Shown here: in pieces, positions 14,801 through 20,818 of the stretch | Layout of the letters: every line of letters starts with the position of its first letter | Position numbering within the stretch: position 1 is the first letter of the stretch | DNA from: Caryophanales bacterium UBA3631 | Lineage (GTDB): Bacteria > Bacillota_I > Bacilli_A > RF39 > UBA660 | Direction of reading: 5' to 3' | Length of the DNA stretch: 20,818 bases | NCBI GenBank assembly: GCA_002374055.1 | Contig: DFLA01000014.1 | Coordinates: forward strand, 1 to 20,818 | Notes under the pieces: generated by a model | Seen by the model: only the letters and a program-made list of their open reading frames with translations | Databases searched by the model: none | What the model was told of the DNA's origin: nothing | Made by a program: the position numbers and the translations under genes

Positions 14801-15922
14801 ATGAAATTAAAGAAATATCGCGTTGATAAATGGTTGATTATTTGTGTTTTTTTGTTTTTTTTAATTAGTGTTTTATCTATTGGGAGTGCTCAGAGATTAA
14901 TTGGTGTCCCCGATTTGATGAAGCGTCAAATTATTTGGTATTTAGTTGGATTTGGTTTAATTTTTATTATTATGAGGATTAAGAATGAGTTTTTTATTAA
15001 GTATACGTGGGTTTTATATATTATTGGAGTTTTATTGTTAGGTCTATTGCTTATTTTTGGAACTCCTGTTAACGGCGCTAAGTGTTGGTTTAGTATTCCT
15101 CATATCGGTACTTTTCAGCCTAGTGAGTTTATGAAGATTATTTTAATTGTTACTTTGGCTAATATGATTAATAAGTTTAATAGTGATAATCCTGATCCTT
15201 CTTGTTTTGATGAGTTTAAGTTTATTTTAAAGGTTTTATTTGTTGTTATGATTCCTAGTGGTTTAACTTTTTTACAGCCAGATACTGGTGTAGTTCTTAT
15301 TTATTTATTGATTACTTTTGTTATGTTGTTTATTTCTGGTATAAGGTACAGATGGTTTGTTATTGCTATTTCTGTTTTAGGATTAGCTATAGGTAGTGTT
15401 GTGTTTGTTTATTTTTACAGTCAAGATATGTTTATTAATATTTTTGGTACTTCTTTCTTTTTGAGGGTTGATAGATTACTTGATTGGTCAAATAGTAGCG
15501 GATATCAGTTAGAAAATGGTTTATCTGCTATTGGTTCTGGTGGATTATTTGGGTATGGGCTTAATAATACTCCAATTTATTTTCCTGAGCCTCAAACTGA
15601 TTTTATATTTGCTGTTTATGCTTCTAATTTTGGTTTTATTGGTTCTATTGTTTTAGTTGGTTTAATTTGTTTATTTGATATTAAGTTAATTAGTTTAGCT
15701 ATTAAAACTAGTAATAGTATTAATAAGTATATTATTGGTGGTATTATTGGTATGCTTATTTATCAGCAAGTTCAGAATATTGGTATGACTATTGGTCTTT
15801 TACCTATTACCGGTATTACATTACCTTTTATTTCTTATGGTGGGTCTAGTTTACTTAGTTATATGTTAATGTTAGGTTTTATATTTAATATTTCTAATGA
15901 GGTTATTAGAGAGAACAAGTAA
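14801..15922 (+). CDS. rodA: SEDS-family peptidoglycan glycosyltransferase, RodA-like
   Basis: SEDS proteins polymerise lipid II glycan strands together with a class B PBP, in elongation (RodA), division (FtsW) or the spore cortex (SpoVE). The 373-aa protein has about ten membrane helices and the family landmarks: FQPSEFMKI (105-113), the catalytic Asp161 in LQPDTGVVLIY, 'AIGSGGLFGYGL' (243-254), 'FPEPQTDFIFAV' (261-272) and PFISYGGSSLL (342-352). The Asn-Ile-Gly-Met at 326-329 is typical of RodA, where FtsW usually has Val, so RodA is preferred, although SpoVE cannot be excluded next to sporulation genes. The ribosome binding site is AGAGGTG. It is monocistronic, with a terminator directly after it. 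Confidence 0.9.
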   Translation: MKLKKYRVDKWLIICVFLFFLISVLSIGSAQRLIGVPDLMKRQIIWYLVGFGLIFIIMRIKNEFFIKYTWVLYIIGVLLLGLLLIFGTPVNGAKCWFSIPHIGTFQPSEFMKIILIVTLANMINKFNSDNPDPSCFDEFKFILKVLFVVMIPSGLTFLQPDTGVVLIYLLITFVMLFISGIRYRWFVIAISVLGLAIGSVVFVYFYSQDMFINIFGTSFFLRVDRLLDWSNSSGYQLENGLSAIGSGGLFGYGLNNTPIYFPEPQTDFIFAVYASNFGFIGSIVLVGLICLFDIKLISLAIKTSNSINKYIIGGIIGMLIYQQVQNIGMTIGLLPITGITLPFISYGGSSLLSYMLMLGFIFNISNEVIRENK

Positions 15923-15939
15923 ATTTGTGATTAGTTTTG

Positions 15940-15968
15940 AAAAGGTGCCCTAGTGGAGCACCTTTTTT
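15940..15968. terminator. Bidirectional terminator between rodA-like and the 105-aa gene
   Basis: AAAAGGTGC/GCACCTTTT stem (15940-15948 with 15958-15966), further closed by CC/GG, followed by T6 on the plus strand and a T4 on the minus strand. It separates two convergent genes. Confidence 0.85.
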
Positions 15969-16284
15969 AATTCATTAATTCTTCATCTTCTTCATCAATA
16001 TCCTTAAATTGTTCAATGAATATTTCCTCATAATCTTCACTAAGTTCTTTATCAATTTTTTTAGCATAATTAAGAAGTTTATAATAAATTCCTTTTATGT
16101 CTTCTTCTGCTGCGAATGCGATTGATAACATTTTATCAAATGCCCCACTTATTACTTCTTCATCTTTAATTTTATATTTTATAATATTATCTACTAATTC
16201 AGTAGATTCATTAATATCTTCTTGTACTATATTTTTTAGTGCTATGGCTAATTCTTTAATTTCTTCATAAGCTTTATCTTCCAT
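15967..16284 (-). CDS. Small acidic helical protein of unknown function (105 aa)
   Basis: The start is placed at 16284, because GGGAGG lies 8 nt before that ATG while the upstream in-frame ATG at 16317 has no comparable site. The 105-aa product is strongly acidic, ending in a run rich in Asp and Glu ('DIDEEDEELMN'). It is predicted all-helical, has no cysteine, and has no signal or membrane segment. I do not recognise a family. It has a perfect consensus promoter and a perfect 16-bp palindrome just after the start of transcription, so it should be strongly expressed unless repressed. Its base composition differs from its neighbours: the plus strand here is C-rich rather than G-rich. Confidence 0.75.
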   Translation of the reverse strand: MEDKAYEEIKELAIALKNIVQEDINESTELVDNIIKYKIKDEEVISGAFDKMLSIAFAAEEDIKGIYYKLLNYAKKIDKELSEDYEEIFIEQFKDIDEEDEELMN

Positions 16285-16334
16285 ATTTAAATCCTCCCTT
16301 ATACTTATTTTTAACATTTAGGTAATAATACATC

Positions 16335-16350
16335 GTTATTTATAAATAAC
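16335..16350. repeat. Perfect 16-bp palindrome in the leader of the 105-aa gene
   Basis: GTTATTTATAAATAAC reads the same on both strands. It begins only a few bases after the expected start of transcription (near 16353), where a repressor would block clearance. It could alternatively form an mRNA hairpin. Confidence 0.5.
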
Positions 16351-16359
16351 TACAAGTTA

Positions 16360-16388
16360 ATTATACTGTGTAGATGTTTTTTTGTCAA
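16360..16388 (-). promoter_or_regulatory. Perfect consensus promoter of the 105-aa gene
   Basis: Minus strand TTGACA (16388-16383), a 17-bp spacer and TATAAT (16365-16360): both hexamers and spacing match the SigA consensus exactly, the only such promoter I found in the window. Confidence 0.9.
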
Positions 16389-16403
16389 TATTTTTTTGCT
16401 TAT

Positions 16404-16433
16404 AAAAAAAGAAACTAACCAAATGTTAATTTC
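16404..16433 (-). terminator. Terminator of the XRE membrane regulator gene
   Basis: On the minus strand GAAATTAAC/GTTAGTTTC forms a 9-bp stem with one wobble and a 5-nt loop, followed by T7. It lies about 80 nt after the stop codon at 16515, so the gene has a 3' untranslated stretch holding a palindrome. Confidence 0.8.
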
Positions 16434-16449
16434 TAAAAAGAAAGCCTCA

Positions 16450-16467
16450 CATGTATAATTATACATG
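16450..16467. repeat. Perfect 18-bp palindrome in a 3' untranslated region
   Basis: CATGTATAATTATACATG. It lies between the stop codon and the terminator of the XRE regulator gene. No gene start is near, so it may be an RNA stability hairpin, a secondary terminator (T-rich sequence follows on the minus strand) or a protein binding site. Confidence 0.45.
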
Positions 16468-16514
16468 CACTAATTAAGTTTTATTTAATTAAATTATTTT
16501 TATGTCACTATTTT

Positions 16515-17993
16515 TTAATTATCTTGTTCTTTTTGTAATTCTTCTATTTCTAATTTTAATTCTTCGTTTTCTATTTCTAATTCATTTATTTGTTCTTCAT
16601 ATTCATTTATTCTTTCTATATTTTCTGAGTCATCTATATGTTTTTTTAGATTGTTTTTTAATGTTTCGATATTTGTTTTATTTGTATAAACTGTCATTTT
16701 TTCTATAGTTCCATTTATTGGTATTATTTTTTTGTTGTTGATGTTTTTAATATATTCTCTTGCAATTTCCATTGGATTTTCGCAATAAGCCCATGATGAT
16801 ATAGTATTATTATAGTTATTAACATCTATTTCACAGTACTTATTTATTTGATATTCTATTTTTACATTTTTATCTTCTGTTTCTACGTATTCTATTTCTC
16901 TATAGTTATTTAGTATTGTTAAATCTTCTTTCATTTCATATTCTTTTGTTACTAGTTTAAGCATGGATTCATTATCATATGATACATCAAATGATAGTGT
17001 TCCAATGAATGTTAATCCACATCCTATTCCAAATGTTATTAGTGATATTATAAATGTCCATATCATTTTTTTCTTATCATTTTTTCTATTAAATACAAAG
17101 TTTATTATTAATAGTAGTATTACTATTCCTATTATAGATGAAGATAATATTGCGATTAATAGTCCTATAAAGAATAGTCCTGTTTTATATATTAAGAATG
17201 ACGCAATAAATGAACCAAATAAGCATACTAGCACGAACGCTATACAAAGTCCAAACCATGTTGCGAATAGTTTAATTATTAAAATTATAAATTTAAACAT
17301 CATATTTATAAAGTTGTATTCACTATGGCGTGAATCTCTAATTATTATTTTATCATTGTTTTTGAATGTTATGCTTTCATTTACTTTTTCTGTTTCTTTA
17401 TTATTATTTTCATCTTGTTTTGGTTTTTGTTCTTTTAATTGTTCGTAATAGTTTAGATATCTTGTTTTAAATATGTGTGTTATTATTATAATTGAAACTA
17501 CTACTAGAGCGATTACTAATATGGATTTTAAGACACCACTTAAGAATATATATATTATGTTTGGTAGTATAATTAATATACTGGTAAATAATGATGATAA
17601 AACATTATAGACAATAAGTGAAATTGTAAATAGTATGAATGCGATTATAAATTGTTCAAGTAGACATTTAATTTTACTTTTTAAGTCCATATTACTAAAC
17701 ATATTAACTGTATTAGTAATAAATTTTAAGAAATCATTAATAAAGGCGTTTAGTTTTTTATTACTTTCTTCTTCTCCTTTTACCTCTTTAATATCTTTAT
17801 GTAATAGGTCATCAATATTTAAATTGAATTTATCGCATAAAGCAATTATTTTATCCATTTCTGGATATGCGGCTCCTGACTCCCATTTAGATATAGCTTG
17901 ACGAGATACTCCTAGTTCGTCAGCAAGTTGTTCTTGTGAAAGATTATTTTCTTTTCTAATCTTTCTTAAATTTTCTTTGAAATTGTTATTCAT
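16515..17993 (-). CDS. XRE-family regulator fused to multi-pass membrane domain
   Basis: A 492-aa protein. Residues 1-63 form a Cro/C1-type helix-turn-helix of good quality ('NNLSQEQLADELGVSRQAIS' with recognition helix then KWESG). The middle (about 110-345) contains six or more membrane helices in two blocks separated by a charged stretch. The section after about 365 should lie outside and is Asn/Glu-rich. The last ~60 residues form a coiled coil. A DNA-binding domain tethered to the membrane suggests signalling from the envelope straight to a promoter. Similar XRE-membrane proteins are frequent in Firmicutes, with mostly unknown targets. A GAGGAGG site precedes the ATG. Its promoter contains three equally spaced GGTTG repeats, probably its own operator. 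Confidence 0.88.
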   Translation of the reverse strand: MNNNFKENLRKIRKENNLSQEQLADELGVSRQAISKWESGAAYPEMDKIIALCDKFNLNIDDLLHKDIKEVKGEEESNKKLNAFINDFLKFITNTVNMFSNMDLKSKIKCLLEQFIIAFILFTISLIVYNVLSSLFTSILIILPNIIYIFLSGVLKSILVIALVVVSIIIITHIFKTRYLNYYEQLKEQKPKQDENNNKETEKVNESITFKNNDKIIIRDSRHSEYNFINMMFKFIILIIKLFATWFGLCIAFVLVCLFGSFIASFLIYKTGLFFIGLLIAILSSSIIGIVILLLIINFVFNRKNDKKKMIWTFIISLITFGIGCGLTFIGTLSFDVSYDNESMLKLVTKEYEMKEDLTILNNYREIEYVETEDKNVKIEYQINKYCEIDVNNYNNTISSWAYCENPMEIAREYIKNINNKKIIPINGTIEKMTVYTNKTNIETLKNNLKKHIDDSENIERINEYEEQINELEIENEELKLEIEELQKEQDN

Positions 17994-18034
17994 AATTTTC
18001 CTCCTCTTTCACAATAATTTTATAATTTTCTACC

Positions 18035-18085
18035 GGTTGCATTCTACCATCTTTAGGTTGTTTTTTGTAAAATGTTGGTTGCATT
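18035..18085. promoter_or_regulatory. Promoter with three phased repeats upstream of the XRE membrane regulator
   Basis: GGTTG occurs at 18035, 18056 and 18077, exactly 21 bp apart (two helical turns); the outer copies extend to an identical GGTTGCATT. On the minus strand TAGAAT (18046-18041) preceded by TGG is an extended -10, and TTTACA (18071-18066) is a loose -35 with a 19-bp spacer. The -10 overlaps the first repeat. Confidence 0.6.
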
Positions 18086-18104
18086 TCTATTTTATCATAG
18101 TTTT

Positions 18105-18140
18105 TTTACAAAAAAAATATAGAATTGTAATCTATATTTT
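18105..18140 (-). terminator. Terminator of the pilin-like gene
   Basis: On the minus strand AAAATATAGA/TCTATATTTT forms a 10-bp AT-rich stem (18140-18131 with 18123-18114) with a 7-nt loop, then T-rich sequence, right after the TAA at 18141. Confidence 0.7.
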
Positions 18141-20096
18141 TTATTCATTAGCTTTCCATATAGCTTTTAATGTATGATTTTTATCTTGTACAACTGGTGT
18201 TGTTGGTGTTATATAGTATGGTTCATATTCTGTAGCAGTTGAGCCTTCTTCTATTTGTAAATTATATAATCTTATTGTTGAATAAACTCCAGTGCCATCT
18301 TTTTCATATCTATTTGTATATACATAAAAAGTATATTTTGAATCAGATAAATTCACATTTGATGGAGTGATAAAGGATTTGATTGAATGAAATAATTCGC
18401 CTTCATCGATATATTTACTCTCATAGATTACTCTATTTGGATACAATGTCTTATCAGAGTTAAAACTATATAAATAAAAACCTAAATTACTACTATATTT
18501 TACATCATATTCAGGCACGCTTATTCCTTCTATATCATAAGAAATTGAATATTGTGTATCTGGTTTCAAATTATTTACTACCCATTCTGTGCTAAATGCT
18601 GGTGGATAAGCCCAATGACTAAATGGCGTTTCATTTTGAATTTCTTCAATACCTGATTTAGATTTATCAATTATGTTTTTACCATTCCATCCCATGAATG
18701 TATAGCCTTCTCTTGTTGGAGTTGGTAATGCACCATATGGTTCATGGTATGATACTTCTTTTGAAGTAGTATCTAGTGTTCCTCCGTCCGGATCAAATGT
18801 AACAACATATTTTCTTTGATAGTCTTGGTTTTGTGATTCATTATTTGTTAGTGTTATTCTAAATGTTGTGTTTTCGTCTTTAACGCTTGAGTTTTGATAG
18901 TTATATATTGAATTATTACCTCTTGTTAGGTATAAATTATCATCTGTTATATATGAGTTATCTGTTGTCCAGTTATTTGTTTCTGATAATGCATATCCTA
19001 GTGAATTTTCTGATTCGTTATCTAGTATTACAAATTCTTTGTTTCCTGATATATTGTATATTCCTGTTTGATTTCCTGTTGTTGTATTGTTTTGGTTATT
19101 TCCATATATTGAATTTGTTAGGTATGTTAGGGCTCCCCATTCACTATTTCTTGTCATGTGTGTATTTACATTTTTTAGTCCATAAACGTTATTATCGTTT
19201 GTCATTTCTATTATTTTTTTATTTGCTTCTACGTAGTCTATGTTTGTTATTGGGGTATTATTTTTTATTAGTATATTATTATCTATTGATGTTTCATATT
19301 TTCCTACCCATATTCCTGATAGTTCTTGGTTGTTATATGTGAATGCTGGATGTGTTAACCACTGATTTTTTTCTGTTCCTGTTGATTTTGTTGTTGATAT
19401 GTTTTCGAATACTATGTTTATTGGTGTTTCTGTATCTGATTCAAATAGTTGATATCTAAATCTTGGTATCCATGTGAAGTAAGCAAGTATGTCTTGTTCT
19501 AGTATAGGTGTTCCTGCAGGAGCACTAATATATTCGTCTCTACTTTTTGAGGAATCTGTTTCTTTTAGTTCTTTAACTAGTACTGCATTTGCCCATTTTT
19601 TTTCTTGATAGTTATACCAGTGTGAGTTTCTATCTGCTTTTTTCCATGTATTTGTTGTTTCGTCGTATGTTACTGGTATCATATTTTCAGTTAGATTAGG
19701 TCTACTTACATATTGTTTTAGTTCTTGACAATTATCTACTATTTCATAGTCAAAGCTATTGTACTCTGCTTGAAAGGTTGCTTGTACTTGTTTTGTATAG
19801 TCTATTTCTCTACCATTTATGTCTTTAAATGGTGTTTCTAGATAGTTACTGTCAATAAGTGTTTGTATTGGTATACAGTATGTACTTCCATTTGCTTCAT
19901 AGCTATTATCATAGTTTTTATTGTTTTCTATATATACATCAGCAGCTGATGATAATAGTTTTTGATTTGCTTCGTCTATTTCTGTTTTTTTATCTTTTAT
20001 ATTTTTTGTTATATTGGGTATAGCAATTAAAGATATAAGTGCGATTATTGTTACTACTGCTAGTAATTCTATAAGCGTAAAACCATTTTTTTTCAT
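18141..20096 (-). CDS. Pilin-like surface protein with SUMF1-like region and split InlB B-repeat
   Basis: The start is 20096 (GAGAGG upstream), giving 651 aa. The N-terminus MKKNGFTLIELLAVVTIIAL is a type IV prepilin motif: peptidase cleavage would be after Gly5, and Glu10 is the conserved +5 Glu. Two cysteines (C74, C123) may form the usual pilin disulfide. From about 205 to 375, 'YFTWIPRFRYQLF', 'WLTHPAF', 'GIWVGKYE', 'NSEWGALTYLT' and 'TGNQTGIYNISG' resemble formylglycine-enzyme/SUMF1-like or phage tail-type modules. Residues 430-473 start a Listeria-Bacteroides (InlB) B-repeat ending at GWNG. About 155 residues later it resumes with 'KNHTLKAIW'. The insert ends 'LYNLQIEEGSTATEYEPY', as in beta-sandwich carbohydrate-binding-like domains. 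It is far larger than a major pilin (about 150 aa), so an adhesin-type tip or minor pilin is likely. No pilus assembly genes are in the window. Confidence 0.85.
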   Translation of the reverse strand: MKKNGFTLIELLAVVTIIALISLIAIPNITKNIKDKKTEIDEANQKLLSSAADVYIENNKNYDNSYEANGSTYCIPIQTLIDSNYLETPFKDINGREIDYTKQVQATFQAEYNSFDYEIVDNCQELKQYVSRPNLTENMIPVTYDETTNTWKKADRNSHWYNYQEKKWANAVLVKELKETDSSKSRDEYISAPAGTPILEQDILAYFTWIPRFRYQLFESDTETPINIVFENISTTKSTGTEKNQWLTHPAFTYNNQELSGIWVGKYETSIDNNILIKNNTPITNIDYVEANKKIIEMTNDNNVYGLKNVNTHMTRNSEWGALTYLTNSIYGNNQNNTTTGNQTGIYNISGNKEFVILDNESENSLGYALSETNNWTTDNSYITDDNLYLTRGNNSIYNYQNSSVKDENTTFRITLTNNESQNQDYQRKYVVTFDPDGGTLDTTSKEVSYHEPYGALPTPTREGYTFMGWNGKNIIDKSKSGIEEIQNETPFSHWAYPPAFSTEWVVNNLKPDTQYSISYDIEGISVPEYDVKYSSNLGFYLYSFNSDKTLYPNRVIYESKYIDEGELFHSIKSFITPSNVNLSDSKYTFYVYTNRYEKDGTGVYSTIRLYNLQIEEGSTATEYEPYYITPTTPVVQDKNHTLKAIWKANE

Positions 20097-20122
20097 AAAT
20101 AAGACCTCTCTATTCTTATTTA

Positions 20123-20151
20123 ATTTTATCAATTATTGTTTTTTTTTACAA
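20123..20151 (-). promoter_or_regulatory. Promoter of the pilin-like gene
   Basis: Minus strand TTGTAA (20151-20146), a 17-bp spacer and TAAAAT (20128-20123). The -35 overlaps a copy of the ACAAGTATT repeat (20148-20156). Confidence 0.6.
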
Positions 20152-20186
20152 GTATTAATTCTTTTATTTTTTAATTAACAAGTGTT
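20148..20186. repeat. Two ACAAGT(A/G)TT repeats over divergent -35 elements
   Basis: ACAAGTATT (20148-20156) and ACAAGTGTT (20178-20186) lie 30 bp apart in direct orientation. The first covers the -35 of the pilin-like gene, and the second touches the -35 of the XRE-dinD pair. A regulator bound at both could control both directions. Confidence 0.4.
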
Positions 20187-20213
20187 GTGTTTTTAGAACT
20201 TATTTATTATAAT
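20185..20213 (+). promoter_or_regulatory. Promoter of the XRE-dinD pair
   Basis: TTGTGT (20185-20190), a 17-bp spacer and TATAAT (20208-20213). The start of transcription near 20220 gives a very short leader whose AGGAGG (20220-20225) serves the ATG at 20233. Confidence 0.7.
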
Positions 20214-20232
20214 GTATTTAGGAGGTTTTTAT

Positions 20233-20484
20233 ATGAAAGATATTGATAATTATTGTTTAGCTGAAGAATTGGAAATGGAGTTTATATTGGAGTTTGCGAG
20301 TCTTAGGCATTCTCTTGGTTTGACTCAAAAGGAGATGGCTCTAAAGTCTGGTGTATTAAGGGATAAGATTGCGAAGATTGAAGCTGGTCTTTTTTCTCCT
20401 AATATTTCTAGTTTATTTAAGATATTAGGGCCACTTGGTTATACTATTAAAATTGAAAAAATTGAGGAGGATGATTATGAATAA
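20233..20484 (+). CDS. Small XRE-family transcriptional regulator (antitoxin-like)
   Basis: The start is 20233, because AGGAGG lies 7 nt before it; the earlier in-frame ATG at 20212 overlaps the -10 element. The 83-aa protein is essentially one helix-turn-helix domain: 'LRHSLGLTQKEMALKSG' followed by a recognition helix and 'KIEAGLFSPNISSLFKIL', with a C-terminal strand ('YTIKIEKIEEDD'). Short single-domain XRE proteins of this type, with 'PNISSL', are common as HigA- or MqsA-like antitoxins and as local repressors. The next gene, a DinD-family member, starts inside it (8-nt overlap), so the two are co-translated and this protein probably controls the pair. Confidence 0.85.
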   Translation: MKDIDNYCLAEELEMEFILEFASLRHSLGLTQKEMALKSGVLRDKIAKIEAGLFSPNISSLFKILGPLGYTIKIEKIEEDDYE

Positions 20485-20818
20485 TTTGGAAGAATACAAG
20501 AATAAAACATTTGATGAAATTAAACATATTGATGAATATGGTAATGAATATTGGTATGCGAGAGAATTAATGCCTATATTACAATATTCAAAATGGCAAA
20601 ATTTCGAGAAAATTATTAATAAGGCAGTAGAAGCTTGTAAGAATAGTAAAATTACTATATCTGAACATTTTACTGACGTCAGTAAAACGATAAAAATGCC
20701 TAATAATGCCGTAAAAGAAATAATTGATTATAAACTATCTAGATATGCATGTTATTTAATTGCCCAAAATGGAGATTCGAGAAAAAAGACAATTGCACTC
20801 GCACAAACTTATTTTGCT
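20477..20818 (+). CDS. dinD: DinD-family DNA-damage-inducible protein (5' part)
   Basis: The reading frame starts at ATG 20477 and is open to the right edge (114 codons), so the C-terminal half is missing (E. coli DinD is about 274 aa). The visible part matches the DinD / BRO-N type: 'DEYGNEYWYARELMPILQY' then 'WQNFEKIINKAVEACKNS', then 'ISEHFTDVSKTIKMPNNA' and 'DYKLSRYACYLIAQNGDSRK'. E. coli DinD is SOS-induced and can inhibit RecA strand exchange; homologues are often on mobile elements. The start overlaps the XRE gene by 8 nt, and GAGGAGG lies upstream at 20464-20470. No LexA-type box is obvious in the shared promoter, so control may be by the XRE protein rather than the SOS response. Confidence 0.9.
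   Translation, partial: MNNLEEYKNKTFDEIKHIDEYGNEYWYARELMPILQYSKWQNFEKIINKAVEACKNSKITISEHFTDVSKTIKMPNNAVKEIIDYKLSRYACYLIAQNGDSRKKTIALAQTYFA

Noticed and set aside
16963..17448. 161-aa plus-strand frame opposite the XRE membrane regulator
   Set aside because: Antisense to membrane helices of a well-supported gene, without ribosome binding site or promoter.
18887..19342. 151-aa plus-strand frame opposite the pilin-like gene
   Set aside because: Its hydrophobic Leu/Tyr-rich translation comes from the antisense of Asn/Thr-rich coding sequence, with no start signals.
1..20818. CRISPR array, tRNA or rRNA genes, insertion sequence
   Set aside because: No regularly spaced long repeats, no tRNA-like cloverleaf or rRNA segments, and no transposase-type protein were seen in the window.

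Overview
The window looks like a chromosomal segment of a very AT-rich, spore-forming Bacillota (Firmicutes). It carries gpr and spoIIP next to rpsT in the order known from Bacillus, plus rny and SEDS genes, strong AGGAGG-type ribosome binding sites, TTGACA/TATAAT-type promoters and short intrinsic terminators. TGA is used as a stop, so the code is standard (table 11). A reduced gut Bacilli lineage (RF39- or Erysipelotrichia-like) is plausible but is inference.

Layout. 1-310: 5' part of an anchored protein gene running off the left edge. 372-5521 (minus): a probable operon of a 1108-aa protein of unknown function, a 69-aa OB/cold-shock-like protein and an M48 membrane metalloprotease. 5594-6133 (minus): a lipoprotein. 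6200-6540: an intergenic locus holding a 30-aa hydrophobic, basic peptide gene on the minus strand and a convergent overlapping small RNA on the plus strand, each with its own promoter and terminator. I read it as a candidate type I toxin-antitoxin-like module and it is the main discovery here. 6585-8138 (minus): RNase Y. 8228-11739 (minus): gpr, spoIIP, a 110-aa membrane protein and an HD hydrolase. 11853-13086 (plus): rpsT and a transglutaminase-like protein. 13107-14309 (minus): an orphan histidine kinase. 14385-14699 (minus): a membrane-anchored EIIB-like protein lacking the phosphorylated cysteine, divergent from a rodA-like SEDS gene (14801-15922, plus). 15967-16284 (minus): a small acidic protein behind a perfect consensus promoter. 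16515-17993 (minus): an XRE-family membrane regulator with a phased repeat array in its promoter. 18141-20096 (minus): a pilin-like surface protein with a nested domain insertion. 20233-20818 (plus): an XRE regulator overlapping a DinD-family gene that is cut by the right edge.

Themes. The core is housekeeping and sporulation (translation, RNA decay, engulfment, germination, cell-wall synthesis), with accessory material concentrated after about 15.9 kb. Genes are tightly packed, and many stop codons lie inside or touch the stem of the terminator that follows. The plus strand is T+G rich over genes in both orientations through most of the window, and that bias weakens in the 105-aa gene and in the 3' part of the pilin-like gene.
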